Origin: Virgisporangium ochraceum
Lineage (GTDB): Bacteria; Actinomycetota; Actinomycetes; Mycobacteriales; Micromonosporaceae
Direction of reading: 5' to 3'
NCBI RefSeq assembly: GCF_016863655.1
Contig: NZ_BOPH01000142.1
Coordinates: 62,001-126,000 of the forward strand
DNA: 64,000 nt
The notes below the pieces were generated by a model that did not search any database, was not told the origin of the DNA, and saw only the letters and a list, made by a program, of their open reading frames with translations. The position numbers and the translations under genes are program-made. Position 1 is the first letter of the stretch, and the number at the start of each line of letters is the position of its first letter. Positions 1 to 9,600 of the stretch are shown here, in pieces.

Positions 1-448
1 CCGGGAACGGCAGCCGGCCGAAGCGCGCGTGCAGGTCCCGCCACCCGGCCGGCGCGCCGGGTACGGTCACCGGCAGCCAACCACGCGCCGGCATCACCGT
101 CGACGCGTCGGCCTGCGCCCCACCGAGCGCCGGACCGGCCGGTTCGCCGGCGGCGTGGGCGGCCTCGAACGTCAGCGCCGCGGGAGAGCGGCCCGACGCG
201 TTGAGCCCGTGCAGCGTCGACCCGTCCCACACCAGCGCGAACAGGTCGCTGCCGATGTCGTTGGACCCGGACTGGACGATGGCCAGCGCCGCCGCGGTCG
301 CGATCGCCGCGTCGACGGCGTTGCCGCCCTGACGCAGCACGGCCAGGCCGGCCGACGCGGCGAGCGGCTGGCTCGTGGCCACCACCCCGCGCGCGGCATG
401 GAGCGGCTTGCGCCGCGAATGGGGGCTGAAACTCCGAGGTGCGGACAC
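1..448 (-). CDS. gamma-glutamyltransferase family protein, N-terminal part
   Basis: This is the N-terminal 149 codons of a gamma-glutamyltranspeptidase-type Ntn hydrolase; the gene runs off the left edge. The translation from GTG at 448 contains GVVATSQPLAASAGLAVLRQ followed by GGNAVDAAIATAAAL, the typical start of the family, and then a segment resembling the usual SGIGGGxF region but reading QSGSNDIGSDLFALVWDG. The catalytic threonine of the small subunit would lie outside the window. An in-frame TAG at 460-462 rules out a longer N-terminus, and no signal peptide is visible. It starts 5 bp after the tilS stop and is probably the last gene of the metalloprotease-tilS unit. Family members cleave glutathione and other gamma-glutamyl amides or related amides; the exact substrate cannot be read from this fragment. 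Confidence 0.8.
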   Translation of the reverse strand, partial: MSAPRSFSPHSRRKPLHAARGVVATSQPLAASAGLAVLRQGGNAVDAAIATAAALAIVQSGSNDIGSDLFALVWDGSTLHGLNASGRSPAALTFEAAHAAGEPAGPALGGAQADASTVMPARGWLPVTVPGAPAGWRDLHARFGRLPFP

Positions 449-453
449 GTCTG

Positions 454-1431
454 CTATCTAACCGCCGGCGCGAGGAGACCGCCCGTCCGGCCGACCAGCA
501 CCCCGCCGGGAAGCCCGACCGCGCCCTGGCCGTGCCAGTCGGTCACGAGGGCGTCGAGGGCGACGAGGTGGCACTGCGACAGCGCGTTCGCGCCCACCTC
601 CGCGGCGAACAGCCGGAGCACGCGGGTGCGGATCGCGGCCGGCTGCGTGGCGAGCACGTCCGTGGACAGGCCGTCGGGGACGCGGGCCACCGACAGGGCC
701 CGCTCGGCCAGCTCGTCGAGCGCGGCGGTGTCGTCGGCAACCAGGGCGGCGGTGCGGGCCAGGTTCGCCACCACCCCCGGTCCCAGAACATCGATCAGCA
801 CCGGTAGCGCCGCGCGCACCCGGGCCCGCGTGTACGCCGGGTCGGTGTTGTGCGGGTCCTCCCAGGGCTTGAGACCCATCTGGACGCCCGCCGCGCGGAC
901 CTCGGCCCGGGTGAGCCCGAGCAGCGGCCGCAGGAACGTGATTCCGTCGATCTCCCGGGTCGCCGGCATCCCGGCCAGCCCGCGTGGGCCGCCGCCCCGG
1001 GCCAGTGCCAGGAGCACGGTCTCGGCCTGGTCGTCGAGCGTGTGCCCGAGGAGAACGGTGGCGCCGCCGCAGTCGTGGGCGGCCTTGCACAGCGCGTCGT
1101 ACCGGGCCTCCCGGGCGGCCGCTTCCGGGCCGCCGGACCGGCCGACGTCGACGGCGACGTTCAGCACCGGGGAGAACCCCTCCGACCGGGCCCACCCGTC
1201 GATGCCCCGTGCCCGCTCGGCCGAACCTTCCTGCAACCGGTGGTCGATGGTGACCAGTCCACACGCCACGCCCAACCGGGAGCTGACGAACCTGGCCGCG
1301 CCGGCCAGCGCCAGCGAGTCACCGCCGCCGGAGCACGCCACGAGAACGCCGCGCCGCGCGCGTCCACTCGCTTCTATCGCCCGACGGACCGCGAGCCTGA
1401 CGGCGGCGACCTCGCGGGACGGCCCGGTCAC
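454..1431 (-). CDS. tilS: tRNA(Ile)-lysidine synthetase TilS
   Basis: TilS ligates lysine to C34 of the CAU-anticodon tRNA(Ile) using ATP, which changes its decoding from AUG to AUA. The 325-residue product has the N-type ATP pyrophosphatase P-loop SGGGDS at residues 34-39 and the downstream segment LLGHTLDDQAETVLLALARG expected for the family. Actinobacterial TilS proteins are short, about 320 residues, without the long C-terminal domains of E. coli TilS, and this matches. It starts at GTG 1431, 3 bp after the metalloprotease stop, and is likely co-transcribed and translationally coupled with it. The order metalloprotease-tilS after dacB matches M. tuberculosis Rv3627c-Rv3625c. Confidence 0.95.
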   Translation of the reverse strand: MTGPSREVAAVRLAVRRAIEASGRARRGVLVACSGGGDSLALAGAARFVSSRLGVACGLVTIDHRLQEGSAERARGIDGWARSEGFSPVLNVAVDVGRSGGPEAAAREARYDALCKAAHDCGGATVLLGHTLDDQAETVLLALARGGGPRGLAGMPATREIDGITFLRPLLGLTRAEVRAAGVQMGLKPWEDPHNTDPAYTRARVRAALPVLIDVLGPGVVANLARTAALVADDTAALDELAERALSVARVPDGLSTDVLATQPAAIRTRVLRLFAAEVGANALSQCHLVALDALVTDWHGQGAVGLPGGVLVGRTGGLLAPAVR

Positions 1432-1434
1432 GAC

Positions 1435-2484
1435 CTACGCGGCGAGCGACGGCACCACCCGCGCGACCCATGCGCCCGGGTCGCCCAGTTCGTTCAGGCG
1501 GGGCAGGGTGAGCGGCGACTGCCAGATCTTGTTGAAGCCGGTCATGCCGACCCGCTCGACCACACCGTGGACGAACCTACGGCCTTCGGCGTACTGGCGG
1601 AGCTTCACCTCGATGCCGATGAGCCGGCGGATGACCTTTTCGACCGGGTTGGCCTCTTCGCGGCGGCGGTTGAACTTCTGCCGGATGTCGGCGACGCTCG
1701 GGACCACCTCGGGGCCAACGCCGTCCATGACAAACTCGGCGTGGCCTTCCAGCAGCGTCATCAGGGCGGTGAGCCGGTCGAGCACGGCTCGCTGGCCGCT
1801 GGTCTGCACGATGTCGAGCACGGAGGCGCGGCTGTCGGGGTTGCGGGCGGCGTCGGCCAGGGTGGAGATGCCGCGGCGGATCCGGAGCAGCATCTCGTCC
1901 TTGTCGAGCTGCGACGCGTCGACGAACGCCTGCACCTCGCCGAGGAAGTGGGCCCGCAGCCACGGCACCGCGGTGAACTGCGTGCGGTGGGTGACCTCGT
2001 GCAGGCACACCCACAGCCGGAAGTCGTGCGGGTCGGCGCCGAGGCGGCGCTCCGCCTCCACGATGTTCGGGGCGATGAGCAGCAGCTGGCCGGGGTCGGC
2101 CGAGAAGACCTCGTACTGGCCCAGCACCCGTCCCGACAGGTAGGCGAGCACCGTGCCGGCCTGCACGCCGGTGAGCCGCGACCCGACCGCGGTGCTGACC
2201 GTGCCCGGGTTCTTGCCACCGGTGAGCCGCTCGGCCAGCGGCGTGATCACCTCGCGGAGCCCGGCGATGTTCGCCGCCGCCCAGTCCTTGCGGTCGACCA
2301 CGCGCACCGGCGCGTCGGGCCCCTTGAGCTGCGTGTACTCGGCGACGTGCACGGCCGCCACATCGGCGAGGCGGCGCAGGTCGGCGACGGCCTCGGCGGC
2401 TTCTTCCAGACTCACCTTGGGGCCGGCCTTGCCGAGCGCGCCCGCGGTGGAGGCGGCGAGATCCCAATCGACAAACTGCACCAT
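1435..2484 (-). CDS. zinc-dependent metalloprotease, Rv3626c-like
   Basis: The 349-residue protein carries the zinc site HEVTH at residues 162-166 within LWVCLHEVTHRTQF. It belongs to the actinobacterial family annotated as zinc-dependent metalloprotease or 'F420 biosynthesis-associated' protein (M. tuberculosis Rv3626c). No signal peptide or membrane segment is visible, so it is probably cytoplasmic; its substrate is unknown. The frame is open far upstream, but ATG 2484 gives the family N-terminus MVQFVDWDLA. It is preceded by TACGGT (2497-2492) with 7 nt to the ATG, which suggests a leaderless transcript. The downstream partners are tilS and the GGT-like gene. A large repeat-bearing intergenic region separates it from dacB. 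Confidence 0.85.
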   Translation of the reverse strand: MVQFVDWDLAASTAGALGKAGPKVSLEEAAEAVADLRRLADVAAVHVAEYTQLKGPDAPVRVVDRKDWAAANIAGLREVITPLAERLTGGKNPGTVSTAVGSRLTGVQAGTVLAYLSGRVLGQYEVFSADPGQLLLIAPNIVEAERRLGADPHDFRLWVCLHEVTHRTQFTAVPWLRAHFLGEVQAFVDASQLDKDEMLLRIRRGISTLADAARNPDSRASVLDIVQTSGQRAVLDRLTALMTLLEGHAEFVMDGVGPEVVPSVADIRQKFNRRREEANPVEKVIRRLIGIEVKLRQYAEGRRFVHGVVERVGMTGFNKIWQSPLTLPRLNELGDPGAWVARVVPSLAA

Positions 2485-2648
2485 GCCGTCCACCGTACCC
2501 GCGGCACGCCCACACCCCCGGTGATGATCACCAAAGATCCGGGACGTCTCGGGGTACCGCCCTACTTGCCCCGACACGCCCTTCAGCCGCTTTACGATCG
2601 TGGCCCTCCCCTGCTCGGCCCGCCACGCTTGATGCCCCTGGGACGCCC

Positions 2649-2764
2649 CATGCCCTGACCCGCCGCATGCCCTGACCCGCCGCATGCCCTGGTACGCGCA
2701 TGCCCTGGTACGCGCATGCCCTGGTACGCGCATGCCCTGGTACGCCGCATGCCCCGGCGCGCCG
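2649..2764. repeat. seven-copy 16/17-bp tandem array
   Basis: Copies begin with CATGCCC at 2649, 2666, 2683, 2699, 2715, 2731 and 2748. The first two units read CATGCCCTGACCCGCCG (17 bp) and the next ones CATGCCCTGGTACGCG (16 bp); the last is degenerate (CATGCCCCGGCGCGCCG). Most copies carry GCATGC and GTAC. The period is not a multiple of three, so it is not coding. It sits about 165 bp upstream of the metalloprotease start. It may be a minisatellite or an iteron-like protein-binding array; the sequence does not decide. Confidence 0.85.
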
Positions 2765-2847
2765 CGCGCCATGGGGCGCCCGGGCAGACGCCGCACCCCG
2801 CGCGAGACCAGCCACCCTCGACGCCACCCCAGCGAGGCACCCTCCCC

Positions 2848-2897
2848 CGATCTTGGACAGTTGTGCACCGGAACCGATGCAGGCGTGTCCAAGATCG
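2848..2897. repeat. 12-bp perfect inverted repeat CGATCTTGGACA
   Basis: The left arm CGATCTTGGACA (2848-2859) and right arm TGTCCAAGATCG (2886-2897) are perfect inverted complements separated by 26 bp. The spacer contains GTGCACCGG. A related CGCCGATCTTGGCG element is at 33309-33322. Elements of this kind appear to be dispersed in Micromonosporaceae intergenic DNA (from memory, not searched). There is no T-run, so it is not an obvious terminator. Confidence 0.6.
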
Positions 2898-2952
2898 CCG
2901 GTTGGCCCGGCCCGGCGCGCCCAGAGACGAGGCGGAGCCCGGATGAGACGAC

Positions 2953-3000
2953 GCGGCCCACCAACAGCGCGGCCCACCAACAGCGCGGCCCACGAACAGC
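2953..3000. repeat. 3 x 16-bp tandem repeat GCGGCCCACCAACAGC
   Basis: Three direct copies of GCGGCCCACCAACAGC lie at 2953-2968, 2969-2984 and 2985-3000; the third has one change (CACG for CACC). They lie downstream of dacB in the same non-coding region as the 2649 array and share its 16-bp period but not its sequence. Confidence 0.8.
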
Positions 3001-3170
3001 GCGCGAGGCGGCACGGGGCGGCACGGCGCGGAGACGGCCGAAACGCGGTCGGGTACGGGGAGACCGAGGCAGACAGGCCAGGACGCCGCCCGCAGCCACG
3101 CCACCCGCAGTCACGCCACGGCACCGGGGCGCTACCCTGCAGCTACACCCCACCCACAATCGCGGGCGGG

Positions 3171-4562
3171 CTACTTGCAGCCGCAGGCGGCCAGGGCGGC
3201 CAGCACCCGATCCAACGCGTCCTGGGCTGCGAGCGTGGGGTTGGTGCCCGCCGCGACGCCGTCGGCGAGGATGGCTACTGCCAGTTCGCGACCGTCGGCG
3301 GTGAAGACGACGCCGGCCACGCCGCTCACGGAGCGCAGCGTGCCGGTCTTGACGCGCACCATGCCGGCGGCGCCGGCACCCGCGTTCGACTTCTTGAACC
3401 GGTTGAACAGCGTGCCGTTGTACGCCGCCACGGGGAGACCGGAGTGCACCGACCGCAGGTTGACCTTGTCGGGTTTCGCTGACAGCGCAATCAGCTCGGC
3501 CAGCAGCGACGGGCTCACCTTGTTGCCGCGGGACAGGCCGCTGCCGTCGGACAGGGTCAGCTCGCCGGCCGGCAGTCCCAGCTCACCGATCTGCTCCATC
3601 TGCGCCTGCGCGCCACCCTCGAAGCTGGCCGGCTTGCCGCGCTTGATCGCGACGTGCCTGGCCAGCGCCTCGGCGATCACATTGTCGCTCTCGACCAGCA
3701 TCAGCTCGACCTGGCGGCTCAGCGGCATCGACTTCACCGCGCCGAGCTCCTTCGCGCCCTGGGGCGCCTGGCCCTGCGCCACCGCGCTCGCGGGCACGCC
3801 GAGCAGCTTCGCGAACGCCTGCGCGGCGGTGCCGGCCGGCAACTGCACCCGGGGCGTGCTGCCCCTGGTCACCTTGGGGTCAACCCGACCACCGTCGGTC
3901 ATGAGCCCGACGATCGGCGCGACCACGCCGTTGGTGGGGATGTCGGAGTCCCAGGGTCCGACGGCCGGACCCGTGAAGATCGACACGTCGTAGGTGACCT
4001 TCGTGGGCGCGGTGCCGCCGAGCGCCTTCTTCACCTGCTCGGCGAGGTCGGGCAGCGTCGCCGCCTGCGGATACGTGCCGGTGGCCGCCGCCGACAGAGT
4101 GATGTCACCGCCGCCGATCAGCACCACCTCACCCGCCGCCGCGCCGGCCACCGCCTTCGTGACGAACTGGTGGTTGGGCCCGTACGCCGACAGCGCGGCG
4201 ACCGCCGTGACCACCTTGATCGTCGACGCGGGGATCGTGGGCGTGTCGGAGCCCTTCCCGTGCAGCACCTGGCCGCTCGCCACGTCGACCACGTGGGCCG
4301 TGACGTTCGTACCGAGGGCCGGGTCGGCCAGCAACGGCTGCAGCTTCGCCGCCACCTGGGCCGCGTCGGGCACCGGCGCCGCCGGGGCCGCGGCCGGCAG
4401 CACCGCGCGGTCGTTCGGCGGGACGCCCTTGCGCCAGCCGGTGTCGGGACCAGCACCGAGCAGGCCCACCACGTCGTCGACCCGCCACGTGACCAGACCG
4501 GCCACGACCAGGCAAACGGCGAGCACCCCCGCCGCGACGACTGTGCCCCGCTGCTGTGACAT
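3171..4562 (-). CDS. dacB: D-alanyl-D-alanine carboxypeptidase/endopeptidase (PBP4 family)
   Basis: This is a class C low-molecular-weight penicillin-binding protein that trims peptidoglycan stem peptides or cuts 4-3 cross-links outside the membrane. The 463-residue product has an uncleaved-looking N-terminal membrane anchor (residues about 6-24). The S13-family motifs are visible: STIK at 113-116 (nucleophile Ser113), SDN in LVESDNVIAEALARH, and KTG in VRVKTGTLRSVSG. The C-terminus contains a cysteine pair (AACGCK with the preceding region). ATG 4562 has a good ribosome site (GGAAGG) and gives the anchor at the N-terminus; a longer in-frame start is less likely. It is divergent from ppa, as in M. 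tuberculosis Rv3627c/Rv3628. Confidence 0.92.
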   Translation of the reverse strand: MSQQRGTVVAAGVLAVCLVVAGLVTWRVDDVVGLLGAGPDTGWRKGVPPNDRAVLPAAAPAAPVPDAAQVAAKLQPLLADPALGTNVTAHVVDVASGQVLHGKGSDTPTIPASTIKVVTAVAALSAYGPNHQFVTKAVAGAAAGEVVLIGGGDITLSAAATGTYPQAATLPDLAEQVKKALGGTAPTKVTYDVSIFTGPAVGPWDSDIPTNGVVAPIVGLMTDGGRVDPKVTRGSTPRVQLPAGTAAQAFAKLLGVPASAVAQGQAPQGAKELGAVKSMPLSRQVELMLVESDNVIAEALARHVAIKRGKPASFEGGAQAQMEQIGELGLPAGELTLSDGSGLSRGNKVSPSLLAELIALSAKPDKVNLRSVHSGLPVAAYNGTLFNRFKKSNAGAGAAGMVRVKTGTLRSVSGVAGVVFTADGRELAVAILADGVAAGTNPTLAAQDALDRVLAALAACGCK

Positions 4563-4649
4563 CGGCCTTCCTTCCACCCCGTCCGCGCGCATCAGGGACA
4601 CTAGCCGGCGGGTGCGACAGACGGACGCGGGCACGGCAGGGGGCAGGGA

Positions 4650-5180
4650 ATGGACTTCTTCGACGTCACGGTGGAGATCCCGAAGGGGCATCGGAACAAG
4701 TACGAGGTCGACCACGTGACGGGGCGGATCCGGCTAGACCGGACGCTGTTCACGGCCACCCAGTACCCGGCCGACTACGGGTTCATCGAGGGCACCCTCG
4801 GCGAGGACGGCGACCCGCTCGACGCGCTGGTCCTCATCTCCGAACCGACGTTCCCCGGCTGCCTCATCGCCTGCCGCGCCATCGGCATGTTCCGGATGAC
4901 CGACGAGAAGGGCGGCGACGACAAGGTCCTCTGCGTACCCGCGGAGGACCCCCGGCACCGCCACCTGACCGACATCCACCACATCGCCGAGTTCGACCGG
5001 CTGGAGATCCAGCACTTCTTCGAGGTCTACAAGGATCTCGAGCCCGGCAAGAGCGTCGAGGGCGCCACCTGGGTCGGCCGGGTCGAGGCGGAGGCCGAGA
5101 TCGTGCTCTCACGCCAGCGGTACACCGACGCCATCGCCGCGGGCACGTACCACGACCCGGGCGTCCGCACCCACCCCTGA
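4650..5180 (+). CDS. ppa: inorganic pyrophosphatase, family I
   Basis: It hydrolyses pyrophosphate to phosphate in the cytoplasm, which pulls biosynthetic reactions such as nucleic acid and aminoacyl-tRNA synthesis forward. The 176-residue protein has the normal length of bacterial family I enzymes. The signature DGDPLD is at residues 53-58 within [11 protein letters not shown], and the N-terminal [11 protein letters not shown] and the YPADYGFI segment supply the remaining metal- and phosphate-binding residues. It is divergent from dacB (87-bp gap). Its stop codon lies inside a 20-bp palindrome that separates it from the convergent mycP. Confidence 0.97.
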   Translation: MDFFDVTVEIPKGHRNKYEVDHVTGRIRLDRTLFTATQYPADYGFIEGTLGEDGDPLDALVLISEPTFPGCLIACRAIGMFRMTDEKGGDDKVLCVPAEDPRHRHLTDIHHIAEFDRLEIQHFFEVYKDLEPGKSVEGATWVGRVEAEAEIVLSRQRYTDAIAAGTYHDPGVRTHP

Positions 5181-5198
5181 GCGCGGGGCCCCGCGCTC
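5179..5198. terminator. palindromic terminator between ppa and mycP
   Basis: A 20-bp perfect palindrome, GAGCGCGGGGCCCCGCGCTC, begins inside the ppa stop codon. It lies between convergent genes and would form a GC-rich hairpin on both strands. There is no T-run, as is usual for actinobacterial terminators. Confidence 0.65.
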
Positions 5199-5227
5199 CG
5201 CGCAGGACGCCGCGCGGAAACGGCGCC

Positions 5228-6541
5228 TCAGCGGGAGTGGCGGGCCGAGCGGCGGTACCGGCTCAGAAGCCCACGCCGGTCGGCGTACGCGGCCGCGGCC
5301 AGCAGGGCGAGGATGATCACCGGGACCGTCGCCACCGCCGCCAGGTCCAGCGGGCTCAGCGTTCGCGCGGTCTTCGCCGCCGCCACCGCGGGAGTGCTGG
5401 TCGTCGGGTCGGCGGGGTTGCCGGCGCCGGCCGGTTCCGGGTTGGTGGGGCTGGCCGCTCCGGTCTTCTGGTCCGGTGCCCCGGTGGCGGGCTGGGCCAG
5501 GTTCTGCGGGTCGGTCAGGGGGTTGCGGCCCACCTCGGGGATGGTGCCGGTGACGGCCCGGTAGGGGTCCACCAGGCCGTAGCCGTAGCGGGCGTCCCGG
5601 CCGGGCGTGCCCAGGTCGGTGGCCGTACCGATCAGGCGGTTGATCACCGTGGCGGCGTTGGCCCGCGGATGGCGGGAGCGGATCAGGGCGGCGGTCGCCG
5701 TGACCAGCGGCGCGGCGAAGCTGGTGCCCTGCACCCGCCAGTACCCGCCCGGACGGGCACCCACCAGCGTGGCGGCGGGAGCGCTGAGCACGGTCTCGGG
5801 GCCGGTCAGCGAGCCCGGCCACAGGTCGTCGCCGCCGGCCGGACGGTCGAGCCAGTTCTGCGTGGTGGTGGTCGACGGGTTGCGCAGACCCGTGACGGCC
5901 ACGACGCCCGGCTCGCGGGCCGGGTACCAGACCCGCAGGTCGGTGCCGGTGGTCTGGGCGATGTTGCCGGTGCACGCGATCACGACCACGTCGCGCTCGG
6001 CGGCGTACTCCAGGGCCGAGGCGAGCAGGTCGCTCTGGGTCACCCCGCCCAGCGACAGGTTGACCACCGTGGCGCCGTGGTCGACCGCCCAGCGCAGCCC
6101 CTTCGCCACCACGGACGCGTCGTCGTAGCGGTTCTGCCGGTCGAGCACCCGCACGGGGAGGATCTTCGCCTCGGGCGCGATGCCCACGACGCCGTCGTCG
6201 TCGCGCTTGCCGGCGATCAACGCGGCAACGGTGGTGCCGTGGCCGACCGGGTCGACGCGCCCGTCGCTGGAGCCGTCGACGAGGTCGATGCCCGGCAGCA
6301 CCTGGCCGGCGAGGTCGACGTGGTTGGCGTCGACGCCGGAGTCGAGGATCGCGACCGTGACGCCGCGCCCGGTGGACAACTCCCACGCGGCGGCGGCGTT
6401 CAACGTGCCCAGTTGCCACTGCTCGTTACGCACCGAGTCGGCATATGCGGGCTCTGTAACGAATCCAGGGCTGATCGCAGTCAGCGTCGCCAGGAGAACG
6501 GCGATGAACGCGGACCTACAACGATCGATGAGCACTCGCAC
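5228..6541 (-). CDS. mycP: type VII secretion-associated subtilisin-like protease (mycosin)
   Basis: Mycosins are membrane-anchored S8 proteases that stabilise and regulate ESX/type VII secretion from the outer face of the membrane. From GTG 6541 the protein has 437 residues: a signal peptide (VRVLIDRCRSAFIAVLLATL, ending near AYA), a catalytic triad Asp67 (ILDSGVD), His101 (HGTTVAALIAG) and Ser274 (GTSFAAPLVTA), a proline-rich linker and a C-terminal transmembrane helix (about 400-422) followed by a basic tail. Alternative starts are GTG 6535 and an upstream ATG at 6628; the latter would put 29 polar residues before the signal sequence, so it is less likely. It lies downstream of eccC in the same direction with a 147-bp gap. 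Confidence 0.9.
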   Translation of the reverse strand: MRVLIDRCRSAFIAVLLATLTAISPGFVTEPAYADSVRNEQWQLGTLNAAAAWELSTGRGVTVAILDSGVDANHVDLAGQVLPGIDLVDGSSDGRVDPVGHGTTVAALIAGKRDDDGVVGIAPEAKILPVRVLDRQNRYDDASVVAKGLRWAVDHGATVVNLSLGGVTQSDLLASALEYAAERDVVVIACTGNIAQTTGTDLRVWYPAREPGVVAVTGLRNPSTTTTQNWLDRPAGGDDLWPGSLTGPETVLSAPAATLVGARPGGYWRVQGTSFAAPLVTATAALIRSRHPRANAATVINRLIGTATDLGTPGRDARYGYGLVDPYRAVTGTIPEVGRNPLTDPQNLAQPATGAPDQKTGAASPTNPEPAGAGNPADPTTSTPAVAAAKTARTLSPLDLAAVATVPVIILALLAAAAYADRRGLLSRYRRSARHSR

Positions 6542-6688
6542 GGCGCGTCCATTCTGGCGGCTGCTCGCAACAACGGCGAGACGGCTACCCCCAACGACCG
6601 TCGATGCGTGCGGCCAACTACGGGTCATTTCCGGGCAAATGAGATCGTTGACCGACGACCGGACAGATAAAGCCGTCCGAACGGACCG

Positions 6689-9600
6689 CTACCGCGGTGG
6701 CAGGTACGCGAGCTGAACCAGGCGCACGCCGTCTCGCCTCGTGATCAACCGACCACGGCCCGGCGGCAACGGACCGGGCCTGACGTTGCCGACGAGCACG
6801 CCCTCGTCGCGGTCGCCGGACATCACCACCGCCGGACCCGACAGCTCCCGGATGCGCTGGATCACCGACTCGTACATGGCCCGTGCCGCGCCGCCGCTGC
6901 TCCGGGCGATCACCACGTGCAGGCCGATGTCGCGGGCCTGCGGCAGGAAGTCGAGCAGCGGGAGCAGCGGGTTGCTCGGACCGCCGCTCACCAGGTCGTA
7001 GTCGTCGACGAGCACGAACAGCTCCGGCCCCGACCACCACGACCGCCCGCGCAACTGGTCGGGCGTGACGTCGGGACCGGGAAGCCGGCGCTCCATGTAC
7101 GCGGCGGCCGTCTCGACCAGCTCGGTGGCCTGCCGCGCGCCGGTACCGGTGCCGATGAGGTGGTCGCCCGTGATCGCGCCGAGCAGCCCGCGCCGGTAGT
7201 CGACGAGGATGACGCGGGCCTGTTCGGGGGTGAACCGCGCGACGATCGTGGCCGCGAGCGCCCGCAGGAACGACGTCTTGCCGCAGCCGCTGTCGCCGAA
7301 CAGCAGGAGGTGCGGCTCGGCCCGGAGGTCGACGCACACCGCGCGCAGGTCGTCTTCGGCGATGCCGACCGGCAGCACGAGCGGTTCGCCGGTGATCCCG
7401 GCGAGGTCGCCGTACGGCACGAGGTCGGGCAGCAGCCGCACGGGAGGCGCCGGCGGTCCGGTCCAGGCGGCGGCGACGGCCGCGACCGGATCGCGGCCGT
7501 CGGTGAGGGCGGGCCGGGCCGCCAGGAAGTGGTGGCGTTCGGTGGTGATGCCGCGACCCGGTGCCAGCGGCACCGCCGCGGCGGTGCGCCGGTCGACGTC
7601 GGAGTCGCCCGGCTCGCCGAGCCGGAGCTCCAGTTTCGTGCCGAACAGGTCGCGGATGCTCGGCCGGAAGTCGTTCCAGCGCAGTGCGGCGACCACGACG
7701 TGGATCCCGTACGCCAGCCCCCTGGTGGCGAGGTCGGTGATCGTCAGCTCCAGCTCGTCGTAGTCGGCGCGCACGGTCGACCAGCCGTCGACCACGAGGA
7801 ACACGTGCGCCCGACCCGTGGCGAGCGGTTCGCGCTCGCGCTCGGCGAGCAGGGTCACCAGCTCGGCGACGGTACGCCGGACCGCGGTGGTCTCCTGCCG
7901 GGAGGCGACGCCGCCGACGTGCGGCAGGCCGGCCACCGACGCGAGCGTGCCGCCGCCGAAGTCGAGGCAGTAGACGCGGGCCTCGGCCGGCGTGTGGGTG
8001 AGGGCCAGGCCGGTGACGATCGTGCGGAGCAGCGTCGACTTGCCGGTGCGCGACGAGCCGACGACCGCGATGTGTCCGGCACCGGCGTCGAGGGCCAGCC
8101 AGAGCGTGTCGCGGAGCTGTTCGAGCGGCTTGTCGACGTGTGCGACGGGCACCTGCAGTGTGCCGTGCAGGTCGGGGTTCACGGTGGTGAGGCCGCGGTC
8201 GGGCACCGCGTGCACCGGGCCGAGCAGGTCGTCGAGCGTCGGCGGGGTGTCGAGTGGCGGCAGCCAGACCCGGTGGGCCGGCGGGCCGAGTGGCGCGAGC
8301 CGGCCGACCAGCACGTCGAGGAGGCTGGTCGTCGACGGCGTGGGTGCCGGCGGCTCCGGCGGCATCGCGACGTCGTGGGTCGTGAACTCCAGCACCGGCC
8401 GGCGCGCCGGCCCACCGGCGGGCGTCGCCGGCGGCACGTACGGACCCGACGCATAGGCGGCCCGGAACCGCACCAGCGGCTCGGTGACGCACTTGAGGTA
8501 CGCGTGACCGGGGGTGCGGGGCAGCTCGTACGCGTCGGGTACGCCGAGCACCGCCCGCGACTCCAGCGCCGAGAACGTGCGCAGGCCGATGCGGTAGGAC
8601 AGGTGCGTGTCGAGCCCGCGCAGCCGGCCCTCCTCCAGCCGCTGCGACGCGAGCAGCAGGTGCATGCCGAGCGACCGCCCGACGCGTCCGATCTGCACGA
8701 ACAGGTCGATGAAGTCGGGCTTGGCCGTGAGCAGCTCGGAGAACTCGTCGCAGACGATGAGCAGCGTCGGCAGCGGACCGAGCGGCATGCCGCCGGCCTC
8801 GTAGTCGTGGATCGACGCGAAGGTGCCGGCCCGCCGCAGCAGCTCCTGCCGGCGCAGCACCTCGCCGTTGATCGCGTCGGACATGCGGTCGACGAGGGTC
8901 AGCTCGTCGGCGAGGTTGGTGATCACGGCGGCCACGTGCGGGAGCCGGTCGAGCGAGACGAACGTCGCCCCGCCCTTGTAGTCGATCAGCACGAAGTTGA
9001 GGTTGGCCGGCGGATGGGTGGCCGCCAGTCCGAGCACGAGCGTGCGCAGCAGCTCCGACTTGCCCGACCCGGTGGCGCCGATCACCAGCCCGTGCGGGCC
9101 CATGCCGTCGAGCGCCGACTCCTTGAGGTCGAGCTCGACGGGCTGCCCGTCGGTGCCGACGCCGATCGGCACCCGTAGCCGGTCCCGGGCGGGCCGTTGA
9201 GCGGTGGGCCCGTCGAACCCGGCCGCGTCGCGGATGCCGAGCAGCTCGGTGAGGCCGGTGGTGCGGCGCTCGGGCGCCTCCCCGCGGCCGCTGACCGGCA
9301 GCCGCCGCGCCGCCAGCCGGCGCATCAACGCACGCGCCTCCACCCGGCTGAGCAGGTCGGGCCGGCCGACGTCGCCGGAGTCGCCCAGGGTGGTGGTGAC
9401 CAGTCGCCCGTCGTCGACGGCCAGGACGATCGAGTACCGGTCGAGGAGGCGGGGTGGCGGCGTGTCCAGGTCGAGCACGGTGACGCCGGCGACCGGGCGG
9501 TCGGTGCCCACCAGCCGCGCCCCCGACGGGTCACCTCCGTCAAGCAGCACCACGACGTGCGGGCCCTCGTACCCGCCGCCGTGCCGGGGCCGCGGACCGA

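Larger units (their letters stand above)
2485..3170. other. 686-bp intergenic region, repeat-rich, no gene
   Basis: No convincing gene lies between the metalloprotease start and the dacB stop. Open frames run through the region on both strands, but they cross tandem repeats whose 16-17 bp units are not multiples of three and have no recognisable protein. The region holds a 16/17-bp tandem array (2649-2764), a 12-bp inverted repeat (2848-2897) and a 3 x 16-bp array (2953-3000), each listed separately. The likely -10 of the metalloprotease is at its left end. Confidence 0.75.

Noticed and set aside
29-2658. Long plus-strand open frames opposite tilS and the metalloprotease
   Set aside because: Arg/Pro/Ala-rich frames caused by high GC; the minus-strand frames carry the conserved SGGGDS and HEVTH motifs.
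2649-3000. CRISPR-like repeats
   Set aside because: The units are contiguous 16-17 bp tandem copies with no unique spacers, and there are no cas genes.
1435-3159. 574-codon open frame extending the metalloprotease gene upstream
   Set aside because: The extra 225 residues cross tandem repeats with a non-triplet period and have no protein-like conservation; ATG 2484 with a -10 seven bases upstream gives the family N-terminus.
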